Positions 17,868 through 26,402 of a stretch of 64,000 nucleotides of DNA are shown here, in pieces. Source of the DNA: Duganella sp. 1411 (GTDB lineage Bacteria > Pseudomonadota > Gammaproteobacteria > Burkholderiales > Burkholderiaceae_D); assembly GCF_017833525.1 (NCBI RefSeq), contig NZ_JAFICD010000001.1:2604001-2668000 (forward strand), given 5' to 3'. The position numbers and the translations under genes are program-made. Every line of letters begins with the position of its first letter. Positions within the stretch are counted from its first letter, which is position 1. Below the pieces are notes generated by a model that ran no database searches, was not told the origin of the DNA, and saw only the letters and a program-made list of their open reading frames with translations.

Positions 17868-17961
17868 CACGTAGGGCGGATTAGCGCAGCGTAATCCGCC
17901 AAGCTCCGTCGGCGGCTCATAGATGGCGGATTACGGCGTTCCGCCTAATCCGCCCTACGTG
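17868..17961. repeat. Family A intergenic palindrome, copy 3
   Basis: Outer arms CACGTAGGGCGGATTAG (17868-17884) and CTAATCCGCCCTACGTG (17945-17961) are exact reverse complements, each with its own inner hairpin (GCGCAGCG and GGCGTTCCGCC cores). It lies between the convergent ends of lexA and the 17994 gene, in the same orientation as copy 2. Confidence 0.9.
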
Positions 17962-17993
17962 TTCAGAAGTATTTCGAGCGGCCCGGAGTGGTT

Positions 17994-19238
17994 TTAGCAG
18001 GCTTCCAGCGCACAGGCGAAGTCGTCGAGCAGGTCGTCGGTGTCTTCGATGCCCACCGAGACCCGGATCAGCGATTCGGCTATCCCCATCGAGGCGCGCC
18101 GCTCGGCCCCCATCTCGTAGAAGATCGTGTGCGCGACCGGGATCACCAAGGTGCGCGTGTCGCCCAGGTTCGACGCCGGAATCGCCAGCTTGAGCCGGTT
18201 CAGGAAGTCGAAACAGTCGATGCCGTCCTTGAGCTCAAAGCTGAGCAACGAGCCATGCTTTCGGAACAGCTCGCTCGAAATGCCGTGCTGCGGGTGCGAT
18301 GCCAAGCCCGGATAGTGCACCGCCGCGACGCGCTCGTCCGCCTCCAGCATCTCGGCCAGCGCCTGCGCGTTGGCGCAGGTGCGCTCCATGCGCAGCGCCA
18401 AGGTCTCGGCGCCGACGGCGATGTGGTGCGCCGCCTCCGGCCCCAGCGAGGCGCCGAAGTCGCGCAGCCCCTTGGCGCGGATCTGCGCCAGCCCCCATTG
18501 CGCCGGCGCGACCTTCTTGTAGTTCTCGTAAATATTCGGGAAGCTGGTCCAGTCGTAGGCGCCGGTGTCGGTGAGGCTGCCGCCCAGCGCGTTGCCGTGG
18601 CCGCCGATCGATTTGGTCAGCGCGTTGACCACCAGCCCGGCGCCGACCGACTTCGGCCGGAACAGGTACGGCGTGGTCATCGTGTTGTCGACGATGTAGA
18701 GGATGCCGCGCGCCTTGCACAATTCGCCGATGCGCTGCAAGTCCGCCACCTGCGTGCGCGGGTTGGCGATGGTTTCGACGAACACCACGCGGGTCTGCCC
18801 GGTGATGGCCGCCTCGACGTTGGCGACGTCGGTGGCGTCGACGAACGACACGCCCACGCCCTGCGCCATCGTGGTCTGCCACAGGCTGTTGGTGTTACCG
18901 AACAGGAAGGACGACGAGACGACGTGGTCGCCCGCCCGCAGCAGCCCTTGGAACACGGCACCGATCGCGCCCATGCCGGTGGCGAAGCACAAGGTGCCGA
19001 CGCCCTGCTCCATCTTGTTGACCTTGTCCTCGAGCGCGGAGATGGTCGGATTGCCCTGGCGGCCGTAGCGGAAGCCCGGCTCCTTGCCCTGGAATACCGA
19101 CGCCAGTTGGCGCGCGTCCGCATACCCGAAGGCGACCGAGGTGTGGACCGGCTTGTGCAGCGAGCCGTGCTCGATGCCCTTGAGGCGGTCGTTGTGCAGG
19201 ATGGTGGTGGTGAAGCCGTAGTTCTTCTTATCGTTCAT
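17994..19238 (-). CDS. Cystathionine gamma-synthase family PLP enzyme
   Basis: A 414-residue PLP-dependent Cys/Met-metabolism enzyme. It begins MNDKKNYGFTTTILHNDRLK and carries YGRQGNPTISALEDK, the cofactor ring contact in IVDNTMTTPYLFRP, and the Schiff-base lysine in ALTKSIGGHGNALGG. Next to purF, betaproteobacteria usually encode MetZ (O-succinylhomoserine sulfhydrylase), but the N-terminal pattern fits the related generic gamma-synthase subfamily better. Gamma-synthase, sulfhydrylase or lyase activity cannot be separated by eye. The ATG is only 15 nt after the T-tract of a strong terminator and has no clear ribosome site, so expression may rely on readthrough or an internal promoter. Confidence 0.85.
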   Translation of the reverse strand: MNDKKNYGFTTTILHNDRLKGIEHGSLHKPVHTSVAFGYADARQLASVFQGKEPGFRYGRQGNPTISALEDKVNKMEQGVGTLCFATGMGAIGAVFQGLLRAGDHVVSSSFLFGNTNSLWQTTMAQGVGVSFVDATDVANVEAAITGQTRVVFVETIANPRTQVADLQRIGELCKARGILYIVDNTMTTPYLFRPKSVGAGLVVNALTKSIGGHGNALGGSLTDTGAYDWTSFPNIYENYKKVAPAQWGLAQIRAKGLRDFGASLGPEAAHHIAVGAETLALRMERTCANAQALAEMLEADERVAAVHYPGLASHPQHGISSELFRKHGSLLSFELKDGIDCFDFLNRLKLAIPASNLGDTRTLVIPVAHTIFYEMGAERRASMGIAESLIRVSVGIEDTDDLLDDFACALEAC

Positions 19239-19253
19239 ATGCTTGGAGTAATC

Positions 19254-19288
19254 AAAAAAAAAGCCCGGTACGGCGAACCGTACCGGGC
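19254..19288 (-). terminator. Intrinsic terminator after purF, directly before the PLP-enzyme gene
   Basis: Perfect 11-bp stem GCCCGGTACGG/CCGTACCGGGC around a CGAA/TTCG tetraloop (19263-19288). On the minus strand it is followed by nine Ts. It starts 7 nt after the purF stop and ends 15 nt before the next gene's ATG. Confidence 0.9.
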
Positions 19289-19294
19289 GCGACA

Positions 19295-20821
19295 TCAGCC
19301 TTCGGCGGTCGCGAGATTCAGGTTCAGTTGCGAGCGGCCCGCATCCTCGTGGCTGGTCTTGGCCTTCGGATGGTGGCGCGCGTATTCCAGCTTGTCGAGG
19401 TATTCCTTCGACACGTCGCCCGTGACGTAGATGCCGTCGAAGCACGACGCCTCGAAGTTCTTCAACTCCGGATTGACGTCCGAGATGGCACGCTTGAGCG
19501 ATTCGATATCCTGGTACACCAGGTGGTCGGCGGTGATTTCGCGGCACACTTCCTCGGTGGTGCGGCCGTAGGCGATCAGCTCGTCGCGGGTCGGCATGTC
19601 GATGCCGTACACGTTCGGGTAGATCACCGGCGGCGCGGCCGAGGCGAAAATCACCTTCTTGGCGCCCGCTTCGCGCGCCATCTGCACGATCTCGCGGCTG
19701 GTGGTGCCGCGCACGATCGAGTCGTCGACCAGCAGCACGACCTTGTCCTTGAACTCGGATGCGATGGCGTTGAGCTTCTGGCGCACCGATTTCTTGCGCG
19801 CGGCCTGGCCCGGCATGATGAAGGTGCGGCCGATGTAGCGGTTCTTGATGAAGCCTTCGCGGTATTCGACGTTGAGCGCCAGCGCCAGCTGGATCGCGGC
19901 CGGACGCGACGAATCGGGAATCGGCATGACGACGTCGATCTCGCCGTCCTTGAATTCGCGCTTGATCTTCTCGGCCAGGTACTCGCCCATTTTCAGGCGG
20001 GTGGCGTACACCGAGGCGCCGTCGATGACGGAATCGGGACGGGCCAGGTAGACGAATTCGAACACGCAAGGGTTGAGCGACGGATTGTCGGCGCACTGGC
20101 GGCTGTGCAGCTGCATGTCGGCGTCGATGAAGACCGCCTCGCCCGGCGCGATGTCGCGCAGGAAGCGGAAGCCCATGCCTTCGAGCGCGACCGACTCGGA
20201 GGCGACCAGGTATTCGGCGCCCTGCTCGGTTTCGTTGATGCCCAAGCACAGCGGACGGATGCCGAACGGATCGCGGAACGCCAGCAGGCCGACGCCGGCG
20301 ATCTGCGCCACGGCGGCGTAACCGCCGCGCACCCGGCGGTGCAGCACGGTGACGGCGTCGAAGATGGTGTCGGCGTCGATCGAGATGCCGGTGGTGGCCT
20401 TCTGGATTTCATGCGCCAGCACGTTGAGCAGCACTTCCGAATCGGAGTCGGTGTTGATGTGGCGGCGGTCGTTCTTGAACATCTCTTGCTTGAGCTGTTC
20501 CCAGTTGGTCAGGTTGCCGTTGTGCGCCAAGGTGATGCCGAACGGCGCGTTGACGTAGAACGGTTGCGCCTCTTCCTCGCTCGACGAGCCGGCGGTGGGA
20601 TAACGGCAGTGGCCGATGCCCGAGTTGCCTTGCAGGGTGCGCATGTTGCGGGTACGGAAAACGTCACGCACCAGGCCGTTGGCCTTGTGCATGGCGAACA
20701 TGCTGCTGTGATTGGTCGCGATACCCGCTGCGTCCTGTCCGCGATGCTGCAGCAGCAGCAAGGCGTCATACAGCAGTTGATTGACAGGTTGATGGGAAAC
20801 GACGCCGACGATGCCACACAT
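19295..20821 (-). CDS. purF: Amidophosphoribosyltransferase
   Basis: A 508-residue first enzyme of de novo purine synthesis, which makes 5-phosphoribosylamine from PRPP and glutamine. The N-terminal nucleophile cysteine is Cys2 ([13 protein letters not shown]). The glutaminase part has [20 protein letters not shown] and [13 protein letters not shown]. The phosphoribosyltransferase part has the PRPP loop [20 protein letters not shown]. There is no propeptide, so the cysteine is exposed after Met removal. It lies downstream of cvpA (70 nt), the pairing also seen in E. coli. Confidence 0.97.
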   Translation of the reverse strand: MCGIVGVVSHQPVNQLLYDALLLLQHRGQDAAGIATNHSSMFAMHKANGLVRDVFRTRNMRTLQGNSGIGHCRYPTAGSSSEEEAQPFYVNAPFGITLAHNGNLTNWEQLKQEMFKNDRRHINTDSDSEVLLNVLAHEIQKATTGISIDADTIFDAVTVLHRRVRGGYAAVAQIAGVGLLAFRDPFGIRPLCLGINETEQGAEYLVASESVALEGMGFRFLRDIAPGEAVFIDADMQLHSRQCADNPSLNPCVFEFVYLARPDSVIDGASVYATRLKMGEYLAEKIKREFKDGEIDVVMPIPDSSRPAAIQLALALNVEYREGFIKNRYIGRTFIMPGQAARKKSVRQKLNAIASEFKDKVVLLVDDSIVRGTTSREIVQMAREAGAKKVIFASAAPPVIYPNVYGIDMPTRDELIAYGRTTEEVCREITADHLVYQDIESLKRAISDVNPELKNFEASCFDGIYVTGDVSKEYLDKLEYARHHPKAKTSHEDAGRSQLNLNLATAEG

Positions 20822-20891
20822 GATGGTGCTCCTGGACTGGGTAAGACGGATTAAAAACGCAGATTAAAAATGCTGATGCAAGAAAACGAAT

Positions 20892-21380
20892 TCAAAAATT
20901 CACATGCTGCGCCATCGCAGCGGGAAGGAAGGTCTTGACGATCCGCGCGCCGCTTTCGGCGAATGGACTGAACAACGCGTCCTTCCAGAAATCCTGTTGT
21001 GGGAGCGACGTCATCCCACATAAGATGACGGCGGTCAGCACGATTACAAGGCCGCGGCCGACGCCGAACACGGCGCCGAGCGCGCGGTCGAACAGGCTCA
21101 GGCCGCCCGCGTCGAGCAGCGCCCCCAGCGCCATCGACAGCAAGCCCATTAAAATGCGCACGCCGATGAACAGCGCGACAAAGGCCAGGAACAGGCGCAG
21201 CACCGCGCCCGGCACCACCGCCGGCAGCATCACGGCGAGCGCGGCGGCGTAGGCGTTGGCCACCACGAAGGCCACCACCCAGCCGGCCAGCGACAACACT
21301 TCCTTCACCAGGCCGCGCAGCAGGCTGATGATGACCGAGGTGACCATCACGAAGATCACCAGATAATCGAAGATCGTCAC
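20892..21380 (-). CDS. cvpA: CvpA family membrane protein
   Basis: A 162-residue inner-membrane protein with about four helices. It starts MTIFDYLVIFVMVTSVIISL and has the family motif RGLVKEVLSLAGWVVAFVVA near the N-terminus and LSLFDRALGAVFGVGRGLVI in the middle. E. coli CvpA was named for colicin V production and is linked to envelope stress tolerance. It stands in its conserved position before purF and 15 nt after the SPOR-protein stop, so it belongs to the accD-folC-SPOR-cvpA-purF transcription unit. Confidence 0.92.
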   Translation of the reverse strand: MTIFDYLVIFVMVTSVIISLLRGLVKEVLSLAGWVVAFVVANAYAAALAVMLPAVVPGAVLRLFLAFVALFIGVRILMGLLSMALGALLDAGGLSLFDRALGAVFGVGRGLVIVLTAVILCGMTSLPQQDFWKDALFSPFAESGARIVKTFLPAAMAQHVNF

Positions 21381-21395
21381 GTCAGGCGGCCTGGA

Positions 21396-22430
21396 TCAAA
21401 CCGTTTCCAGGCGGCCGTTCAAGCCCATGCCGCTCAGCTTGGCGCGCACTTTTTCCGCCTCTTCCTTGTTGGTGAACGGCCCCACGCGCACCCGCGTGAT
21501 GTCGCCGGACGGGGTTTTCTGCGTGAAGGAGCTGATGCCGGCCTCCTTGAGTTTCTTGCGCAGCTCGTCGACCTTGCCCTGGTCGCTCAACGCGGCCACT
21601 TGCAGCACGAATTTCTGGCCTGATTCGGCGGCGGCCGGCTTGGCGCCGCCCTTGCCTTCCAGGATGGCCAGCGCGCGCGCGTCCTCGGACGCCTTGTCCG
21701 GCGCCGGCTTGGCCGCCGCTTTGGCCTCGGCCTGCTTACGCTCGGCGTCCGCCTTGGCCTTGGCTTCGGCCTTCGCCTCGGCCAGCTTGCGCTCGGTTTC
21801 GCGCTTGCGCTCCGCTTCCAGCCTGGACTTGGCCTCGTTGTCGGCCCGGGCCTTGGCTTCGTTGTCGGCCTTGGCCTTGGCCAGCGCCTCGGCCTTCGCT
21901 TCCGCCTTGGCCTTGGCTTCGGCCTTCAGGTCGGCTTTGGCTTCGGCTTCCTGGCGGGCGTTGTCGGCCTTGATGATCTCGGCGGCCGACGGCGCGGCCG
22001 CGGCGGGCTTGGCCGGTTTGACGTCGTCGACGATTTCTTCCTTGCTGTCGAGGGCGGCGCTGGCGGCGACGCTGGCGGCGGGCGCGCGCACGGCCGGAGC
22101 CGGCTTGTCCTTGGCCGGGATCTTGATTTCGATGTCGGACGCCAGCGGACGCGGCTCGGAATCGAGCACCATCGGCAAGCCGACGGCGACGGCCAGCGCC
22201 AGCGCGACGGCGCCGACCAGCCGGCGCCGGGCGCGTTTCTTTTCAGGCAACACCGGATCGTCCGCTTCGCGATCCTTGGCGCGGCGCGACCTGGCCGAGC
22301 CGTCCGCCGACGAGGCGCGCTTGGAGCGTGCGCGTTCCATGGCGGCCTGATCATCCGCGCTGGTGTAATAGCCGCTGTCCTGACCGGCGGTCTCTTGCTT
22401 GTTTTTACCGAATTTCGAGAACAAGCCCAT
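21396..22430 (-). CDS. SPOR-domain inner-membrane protein (DedD-like)
   Basis: A 344-residue protein. A basic cytoplasmic segment (MGLFSKFGKNKQETAG to about 82, rich in Arg/Lys) precedes one membrane helix (LVGAVALALAVAVGLPMVL). A long alanine/lysine/glutamate repeat of the KAEAKA type follows, likely an extended periplasmic helix. The C-terminal SPOR domain (FVLQVAALSDQGKVDELRKK to the end) binds denuded septal peptidoglycan. The position between folC and cvpA matches dedD in E. coli. The ATG at 22430 lies 22 nt after the folC stop; the longer in-frame ATG at 22529 would overlap folC and add unrelated residues. Confidence 0.9.
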   Translation of the reverse strand: MGLFSKFGKNKQETAGQDSGYYTSADDQAAMERARSKRASSADGSARSRRAKDREADDPVLPEKKRARRRLVGAVALALAVAVGLPMVLDSEPRPLASDIEIKIPAKDKPAPAVRAPAASVAASAALDSKEEIVDDVKPAKPAAAAPSAAEIIKADNARQEAEAKADLKAEAKAKAEAKAEALAKAKADNEAKARADNEAKSRLEAERKRETERKLAEAKAEAKAKADAERKQAEAKAAAKPAPDKASEDARALAILEGKGGAKPAAAESGQKFVLQVAALSDQGKVDELRKKLKEAGISSFTQKTPSGDITRVRVGPFTNKEEAEKVRAKLSGMGLNGRLETV

Positions 22431-22452
22431 GCGTGATTTCAGTCCTGTGCGT

Positions 22453-23742
22453 TCAATGGAGTGAGGATTTTCTCGCCGCCATGACGCCTGCGACCGTGAG
22501 GAAAGATCCAAAGACCACAATTCTATCATTCTCGCCGGCCCGGCTCATCGCATTTGCATAGGCCGCCGCCGGATCGTCGAAGATATTGATGGTGCGTTCG
22601 GGTTTTTCAGCTTGCACGATTTGCACCTTGGCGGCCAGTTCGGAGGCGCTGGCCGCGCGCGGCGACGGCAGGGTCGCCAGGCACCAATGGTCGACGTGCT
22701 CGGACATGGCGGCGATGACGCCGTCGATATCCTTGTCGTGCATGGAGCCGAACACGGCGTAGGTGTAAGGATGGAAACCCATGTTGCCCAGGTTCTGGTT
22801 CAGCGCCGACGCCGCGTGCGGATTGTGGGCCACGTCCAGGATCACGGTCGGGCGGCCCGGCAGCACCTGGAAGCGCCCCGGCAGCTCCACCGTCACCAGG
22901 CCGGTGCGCACTTCCTGCGCGCCGACCGGCAATTCCAGCTTGAGCGCCTCGAGCGCGGCCAGCACGGCCGTGGCGTTGAGGATCTGGTTGGCGCCGCGCA
23001 AGCTCGGGTAGGCCAGCGAATTGCGGCGCTGCGAACGGCCGCCGTAGTTCCACTGCTGCTTGTCGCCGGCGTAATTGAAATCGCGCCCCATCAGCCACAG
23101 GTCGGCGCCGATGGCGTTGGCGTGGTCGATCAGCGATTGCGGCGGCACCGGGTCCGAGCAGATCGCGGTCTTGCCGGCGCGGAAGATACCGGCCTTCTCG
23201 AAGCCGATCTTCTCGCGCGTGTCGCCCAGGTAGTCGGTGTGGTCGATGTCGACGCTGGTGACGATGGCGACGTCGGCATCGACGATGTTGACCGCGTCCA
23301 GGCGCCCGCCCAGGCCCACCTCGAGGATCACCACGTCCATGCCGGCGCCGGCCAGCAGCTTCATGATGGCCAAGGTGGTGAATTCGAAGTACGTCAACAC
23401 GGTGTCGCCGCGCGCCGCCTCGACGGCGTTGAAGGCGTCCACCAGCACCGCGTCGCTGGCCAGTTCGCCGTTGATGCGGGCGCGCTCGTTGAAGTCGAGG
23501 AAGTGCGGCTTGATGTACAGGCCCACCTTGTAGCCAGCGCGCAGCAGCACCGATTCGAGCATGGCGCAGGTCGAGCCCTTGCCGTTGGTGCCGGCCACCA
23601 TGATGACCGGGCAGCTGAAGCTCAGTTGCAAGCGTTCCTTGACGGCGAGCACGCGGTCAAGGCCCATGTTGATGACGGTTTCGGCGTGGCGCGATTCAAG
23701 CAACGCAAGCCAGGCGGGCAAAGTAGTTGGGAGGTTGGACAT
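22453..23742 (-). CDS. folC: Bifunctional dihydrofolate/folylpolyglutamate synthase
   Basis: A 429-residue Mur-ligase-type ATPase that adds glutamate to dihydropteroate and to folates. Landmarks: the P-loop VAGTNGKGSTCAMLESVL, the folate-site region KPHFLDFNERARING, VGLGGRLDAVNIVDADVAIV with DIDHTDYLGDTREKIGFEKAG, and the C-terminal Rossmann-like domain with LDVAHNPHAASAL. Length is normal. It lies downstream of accD (about 117 nt) and directly before the SPOR gene, as in many proteobacteria. Confidence 0.96.
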   Translation of the reverse strand: MSNLPTTLPAWLALLESRHAETVINMGLDRVLAVKERLQLSFSCPVIMVAGTNGKGSTCAMLESVLLRAGYKVGLYIKPHFLDFNERARINGELASDAVLVDAFNAVEAARGDTVLTYFEFTTLAIMKLLAGAGMDVVILEVGLGGRLDAVNIVDADVAIVTSVDIDHTDYLGDTREKIGFEKAGIFRAGKTAICSDPVPPQSLIDHANAIGADLWLMGRDFNYAGDKQQWNYGGRSQRRNSLAYPSLRGANQILNATAVLAALEALKLELPVGAQEVRTGLVTVELPGRFQVLPGRPTVILDVAHNPHAASALNQNLGNMGFHPYTYAVFGSMHDKDIDGVIAAMSEHVDHWCLATLPSPRAASASELAAKVQIVQAEKPERTINIFDDPAAAYANAMSRAGENDRIVVFGSFLTVAGVMAARKSSLH

Positions 23743-23858
23743 GATGGTGACTCTGAAATGGGCAACGGCGCGCAGGCCGGATGATATCCGATTGCGCGCC
23801 GTTGTGCGGGGCGGCTAGGCCCCGCAGTGAATTAAGCGATAACGTTAACCTATCACCA

Positions 23859-24731
23859 TCAGGCAATGACCTCGGCCGGCTGGTTTTGCAACAGGGCCAT
23901 CAGACGGGCGATTTCTTCGCGCATCTTGCGGCGGTCGACGATCATGTCGACGGCGCCCTTGGTGACCAGGAACTCGGAGCGCTGGAAGCCTTCCGGCAGT
24001 TTCTCGCGCACGGTGTTTTCGATCACGCGCGGGCCGGCGAAGCCGATCAGCGCCTTCGGTTCGGCGATGACGACGTCGCCCATGAACGCGAACGAGGCCG
24101 ACACGCCGCCCATCGTCGGATCGGTCAGCACGCTGATGAACGGCAGCTTCTTCTCGGACAACTTGGTCAGCATGGCGGTGGTTTTCGCCATTTGCATCAG
24201 CGACAGCAGGCCCTCCTGCATGCGGGCGCCGCCGGTGGCGGTGATACACACGAACGGCACTTTCTGTTCCAGGGCCACTTGCGCGCCGCGCACGAAGCGC
24301 TCGCCGACCACGGAACCCATGGAGCCGCCCATGAATTCGAACTCGAAGCAGGCCACGACGACCGGCATGCTCATGATGGCGCCGCCCATGACGATCATGG
24401 CGTCGGTCTCGCCGGTGGCTTCCATCGCTTGCTTGAGGCGGTCGGGGTATTTCTTGCTGTCTTTGAACTTCAGCGTATCGACCGGCAGCGTATCCATGCC
24501 AATTTCATAACGTCCGCCGGCGTCGAACAGGCTGTCGAGCCGTTCGCGCGCGCGGATGCGCATGTGGTGGTCGCACTTGGGGCAAACATGCAGGTTCGAC
24601 TCCAGATCCGTGCGGTACAGGACGGCTTCGCACGATGGGCATTTGACCCACAGGCCCTCTGGCATCGTCTTGCGGGCGGCAACGTCGGAACGCTGGATTC
24701 TTGGGGGCAGCAGTTTTTCCAACCAACTCAT
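23859..24731 (-). CDS. accD: Acetyl-CoA carboxylase carboxyltransferase subunit beta
   Basis: A 290-residue beta subunit. The N-terminal zinc ribbon is intact ([15 protein letters not shown] and [13 protein letters not shown]). It is followed by the crotonase-like core with [40 protein letters not shown] and [20 protein letters not shown]. With AccA it transfers CO2 from carboxybiotin to acetyl-CoA, the first step of fatty-acid synthesis. In related genomes accD directly follows trpA; here a BrnT/BrnA pair lies between. Confidence 0.97.
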   Translation of the reverse strand: MSWLEKLLPPRIQRSDVAARKTMPEGLWVKCPSCEAVLYRTDLESNLHVCPKCDHHMRIRARERLDSLFDAGGRYEIGMDTLPVDTLKFKDSKKYPDRLKQAMEATGETDAMIVMGGAIMSMPVVVACFEFEFMGGSMGSVVGERFVRGAQVALEQKVPFVCITATGGARMQEGLLSLMQMAKTTAMLTKLSEKKLPFISVLTDPTMGGVSASFAFMGDVVIAEPKALIGFAGPRVIENTVREKLPEGFQRSEFLVTKGAVDMIVDRRKMREEIARLMALLQNQPAEVIA

Positions 24732-24853
24732 AAATTCTCCTTGCAGCTAACTTGTGGCCGAAGTGTAGCCGTTTCTTGTACGCCTGTCGAACATTGCAAT
24801 ACAATAATTTTTAGCTTTCGTCATGGAATTCGGCGGGATTTAGAGGGAATCCA

Positions 24854-25126
24854 CTACGCGGGCGGTGGAGCTCCCCCCTCGCTCCCCATCGACGCTTTGA
24901 GCTGCTCGCGTTCTTCCAATGTAAGTTCTTCCAGATCCAACTTGAAGCCCGTCCCCGCCAGATACCTCAAATAGCGATGGATCATGTCCTCGGCAGAAAA
25001 ACCATACGGCTTACCCAGATTTTGGAAGTACTCGATGGTATCAAAGTCCAACCGAAAAGTTATCTCTTTGCTCAGCCGCTCAAAATAAGGATTGGGAATG
25101 GCCGTGGAAAAATCAAATTTGTGCAT
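24854..25126 (-). CDS. brnA: BrnA-family antitoxin
   Basis: A 90-residue protein, second gene of a BrnT/BrnA type II toxin-antitoxin pair. The segment SKEITFRLDFDTIEYFQNLG followed by KPYGFSAEDMIHRYLRYLAG is the ribbon-helix-helix-like DNA-binding part of BrnA (usually ITxRLDxDVxxxFxxxG..Y). It should neutralise BrnT and repress the operon. The start ATG at 25126 follows AGGTG, 25 nt after the toxin stop. The glutamate-rich tail (LDLEELTLEEREQLKAS) is unlike typical BrnA tails. Longer in-frame readings run back across the toxin gene and are not credible. Confidence 0.75.
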   Translation of the reverse strand: MHKFDFSTAIPNPYFERLSKEITFRLDFDTIEYFQNLGKPYGFSAEDMIHRYLRYLAGTGFKLDLEELTLEEREQLKASMGSEGGAPPPA

Positions 25127-25151
25127 ATATTCACCTTTAAGGATGTTATTC

Positions 25152-25403
25152 CTACTGAAACGACGCTCTGCGCGCTGAAATAATGCGGACAACGTCATGA
25201 CCTCGATAACAATGACTGACGAAAAGACGCCGGCCCCGGCTGCTGTACCCGTACAAGACAAACCTGTCTTCGCTATCGGAGTGCTCGTGGTCGAAATTAA
25301 GAATGCCGTATGGATCACGGAAAGCCGTGCAGGCTTCCTCGAAGCTGACTCCGTGCTTGCGCAGATTATCTTTTGCCTTACGGGCATCCCATTCAAAGCG
25401 CAC
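25152..25403 (-). CDS. brnT: BrnT-family ribonuclease toxin
   Basis: An 83-residue protein with the BrnT pattern: FEWDARKAKDNLRKHGVSFE at the start, EEACTAFRDP, then RRLFVSHCYRGHDVVRIISA with the final ISARRA motif. BrnT is a RelE-like ribonuclease that inhibits translation. The start is GTG at 25403 with a good GAAGGGAAG ribosome site. Gene order toxin-antitoxin is the usual one for this family. The protein stops soon after ISARRA, slightly shorter than typical BrnT (about 90-95 residues). Confidence 0.82.
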   Translation of the reverse strand: MRFEWDARKAKDNLRKHGVSFEEACTAFRDPYGILNFDHEHSDSEDRFVLYGYSSRGRRLFVSHCYRGHDVVRIISARRASFQ

Positions 25404-25504
25404 GACCGCTTCCCTTCAACATAGTCAGTACTTAACTATGTATCAAGGTGAGCGGTCGTGATTTGAGGGTGGCCAAGCGGCCGGAGGGTGTTACGGCCGC
25501 CTGA

Positions 25505-26302
25505 TCAGGCGTCGAGGGCGCTGCGGATGTCGCTGACGAAGGCTTGCACGGCTGCCACCGCGCCGTCCTTGCCGTGCTTTTCGATCTCCTGCACGATGCG
25601 GCTGCCGATGACCACCGCGTCGGCCACCTCGGCCACCGCGCGCGCCGTGGCGCCGTCGCGGATGCCGAAGCCTACGCCGATCGGCAACTGCACGTGCTGG
25701 CGGATCGCCTTCAGGCGCTCGGCCACCTGCACGGTGTCGATGTTGCCGGCGCCGGTGACGCCCTTGAGCGAAACGTAATAGCTGAAGCCGCCACCAACCT
25801 TGGCCACCTGCTGGATGCGCTCCTCGGTCGAGGTCGGCGCCAGCAGGAAGATCAGGTCGAGCTCGGCCGCGCGCATGGCGGCGGCGAACTCTTCGCACTC
25901 CTCCGGCGGGTAGTCGACCACGATGGCGCCGTCGGCCCCCGCTTCCTGCGACTTGGCGATGAAGGCGGCGGCGCCGATGCGCTCGATCGGGTTGGCATAG
26001 CCCATCAGCACCACCGGCGTGGTCTGGTTGGTCTTGCGGAACTCGGCGACGTACCCGAACACGTCGCGGATGCCGACGCCGAACGCCAGCGCCCGCTCGC
26101 AAGCGCGCTGGATGACCGGGCCCTCGGCCATCGGATCGGAAAACGGCACGCCGAGTTCGAGGATGTCGGCCCCGCCCGCGACCAGCGCGTGCATCAGCGG
26201 AACGGTGAGCTCGGGCGCCGGGTCGCCAGCGGTGATGAAGGTGACGAGCGCGGTTTTGTTGTTCGCCTTCAGGTCGGCGAAAGTTGCTGCGATTCTGGAC
26301 AT
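25505..26302 (-). CDS. trpA: Tryptophan synthase alpha subunit
   Basis: A 265-residue TIM-barrel that cleaves indole-3-glycerol phosphate. The catalytic glutamate and aspartate are in [20 protein letters not shown]; loop 6 is at [16 protein letters not shown]; the phosphate site is at [17 protein letters not shown]. It passes indole to TrpB, encoded just upstream. The start ATG at 26302 ([12 protein letters not shown]) matches the family; the intervening 100 nt to trpB hold a family B palindrome. It is the last trp gene of the trpF-trpB-trpA run. Confidence 0.96.
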   Translation of the reverse strand: MSRIAATFADLKANNKTALVTFITAGDPAPELTVPLMHALVAGGADILELGVPFSDPMAEGPVIQRACERALAFGVGIRDVFGYVAEFRKTNQTTPVVLMGYANPIERIGAAAFIAKSQEAGADGAIVVDYPPEECEEFAAAMRAAELDLIFLLAPTSTEERIQQVAKVGGGFSYYVSLKGVTGAGNIDTVQVAERLKAIRQHVQLPIGVGFGIRDGATARAVAEVADAVVIGSRIVQEIEKHGKDGAVAAVQAFVSDIRSALDA

Positions 26303-26331
26303 GTTTTTTTCCTGTTTAAATGTGGAGTTGA

Positions 26332-26396
26332 AACCCGCACTGCCAAACAGGGGTCGTACCCCGCGGGTACGACCCTGGGCTCGCGGGTTGCGGGTT
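26332..26396. repeat. Family B nested palindrome, copy 1 (between trpB and trpA)
   Basis: Outer arms AACCCGCA (26332-26339) and TGCGGGTT (26389-26396) enclose an inner hairpin GGGTCGTACCC...GGGTACGACCC (about 26350-26375). It lies inside the trp operon, between the trpB stop and the trpA start. Confidence 0.88.
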
Positions 26397-26402
26397 GGGG
26401 GC

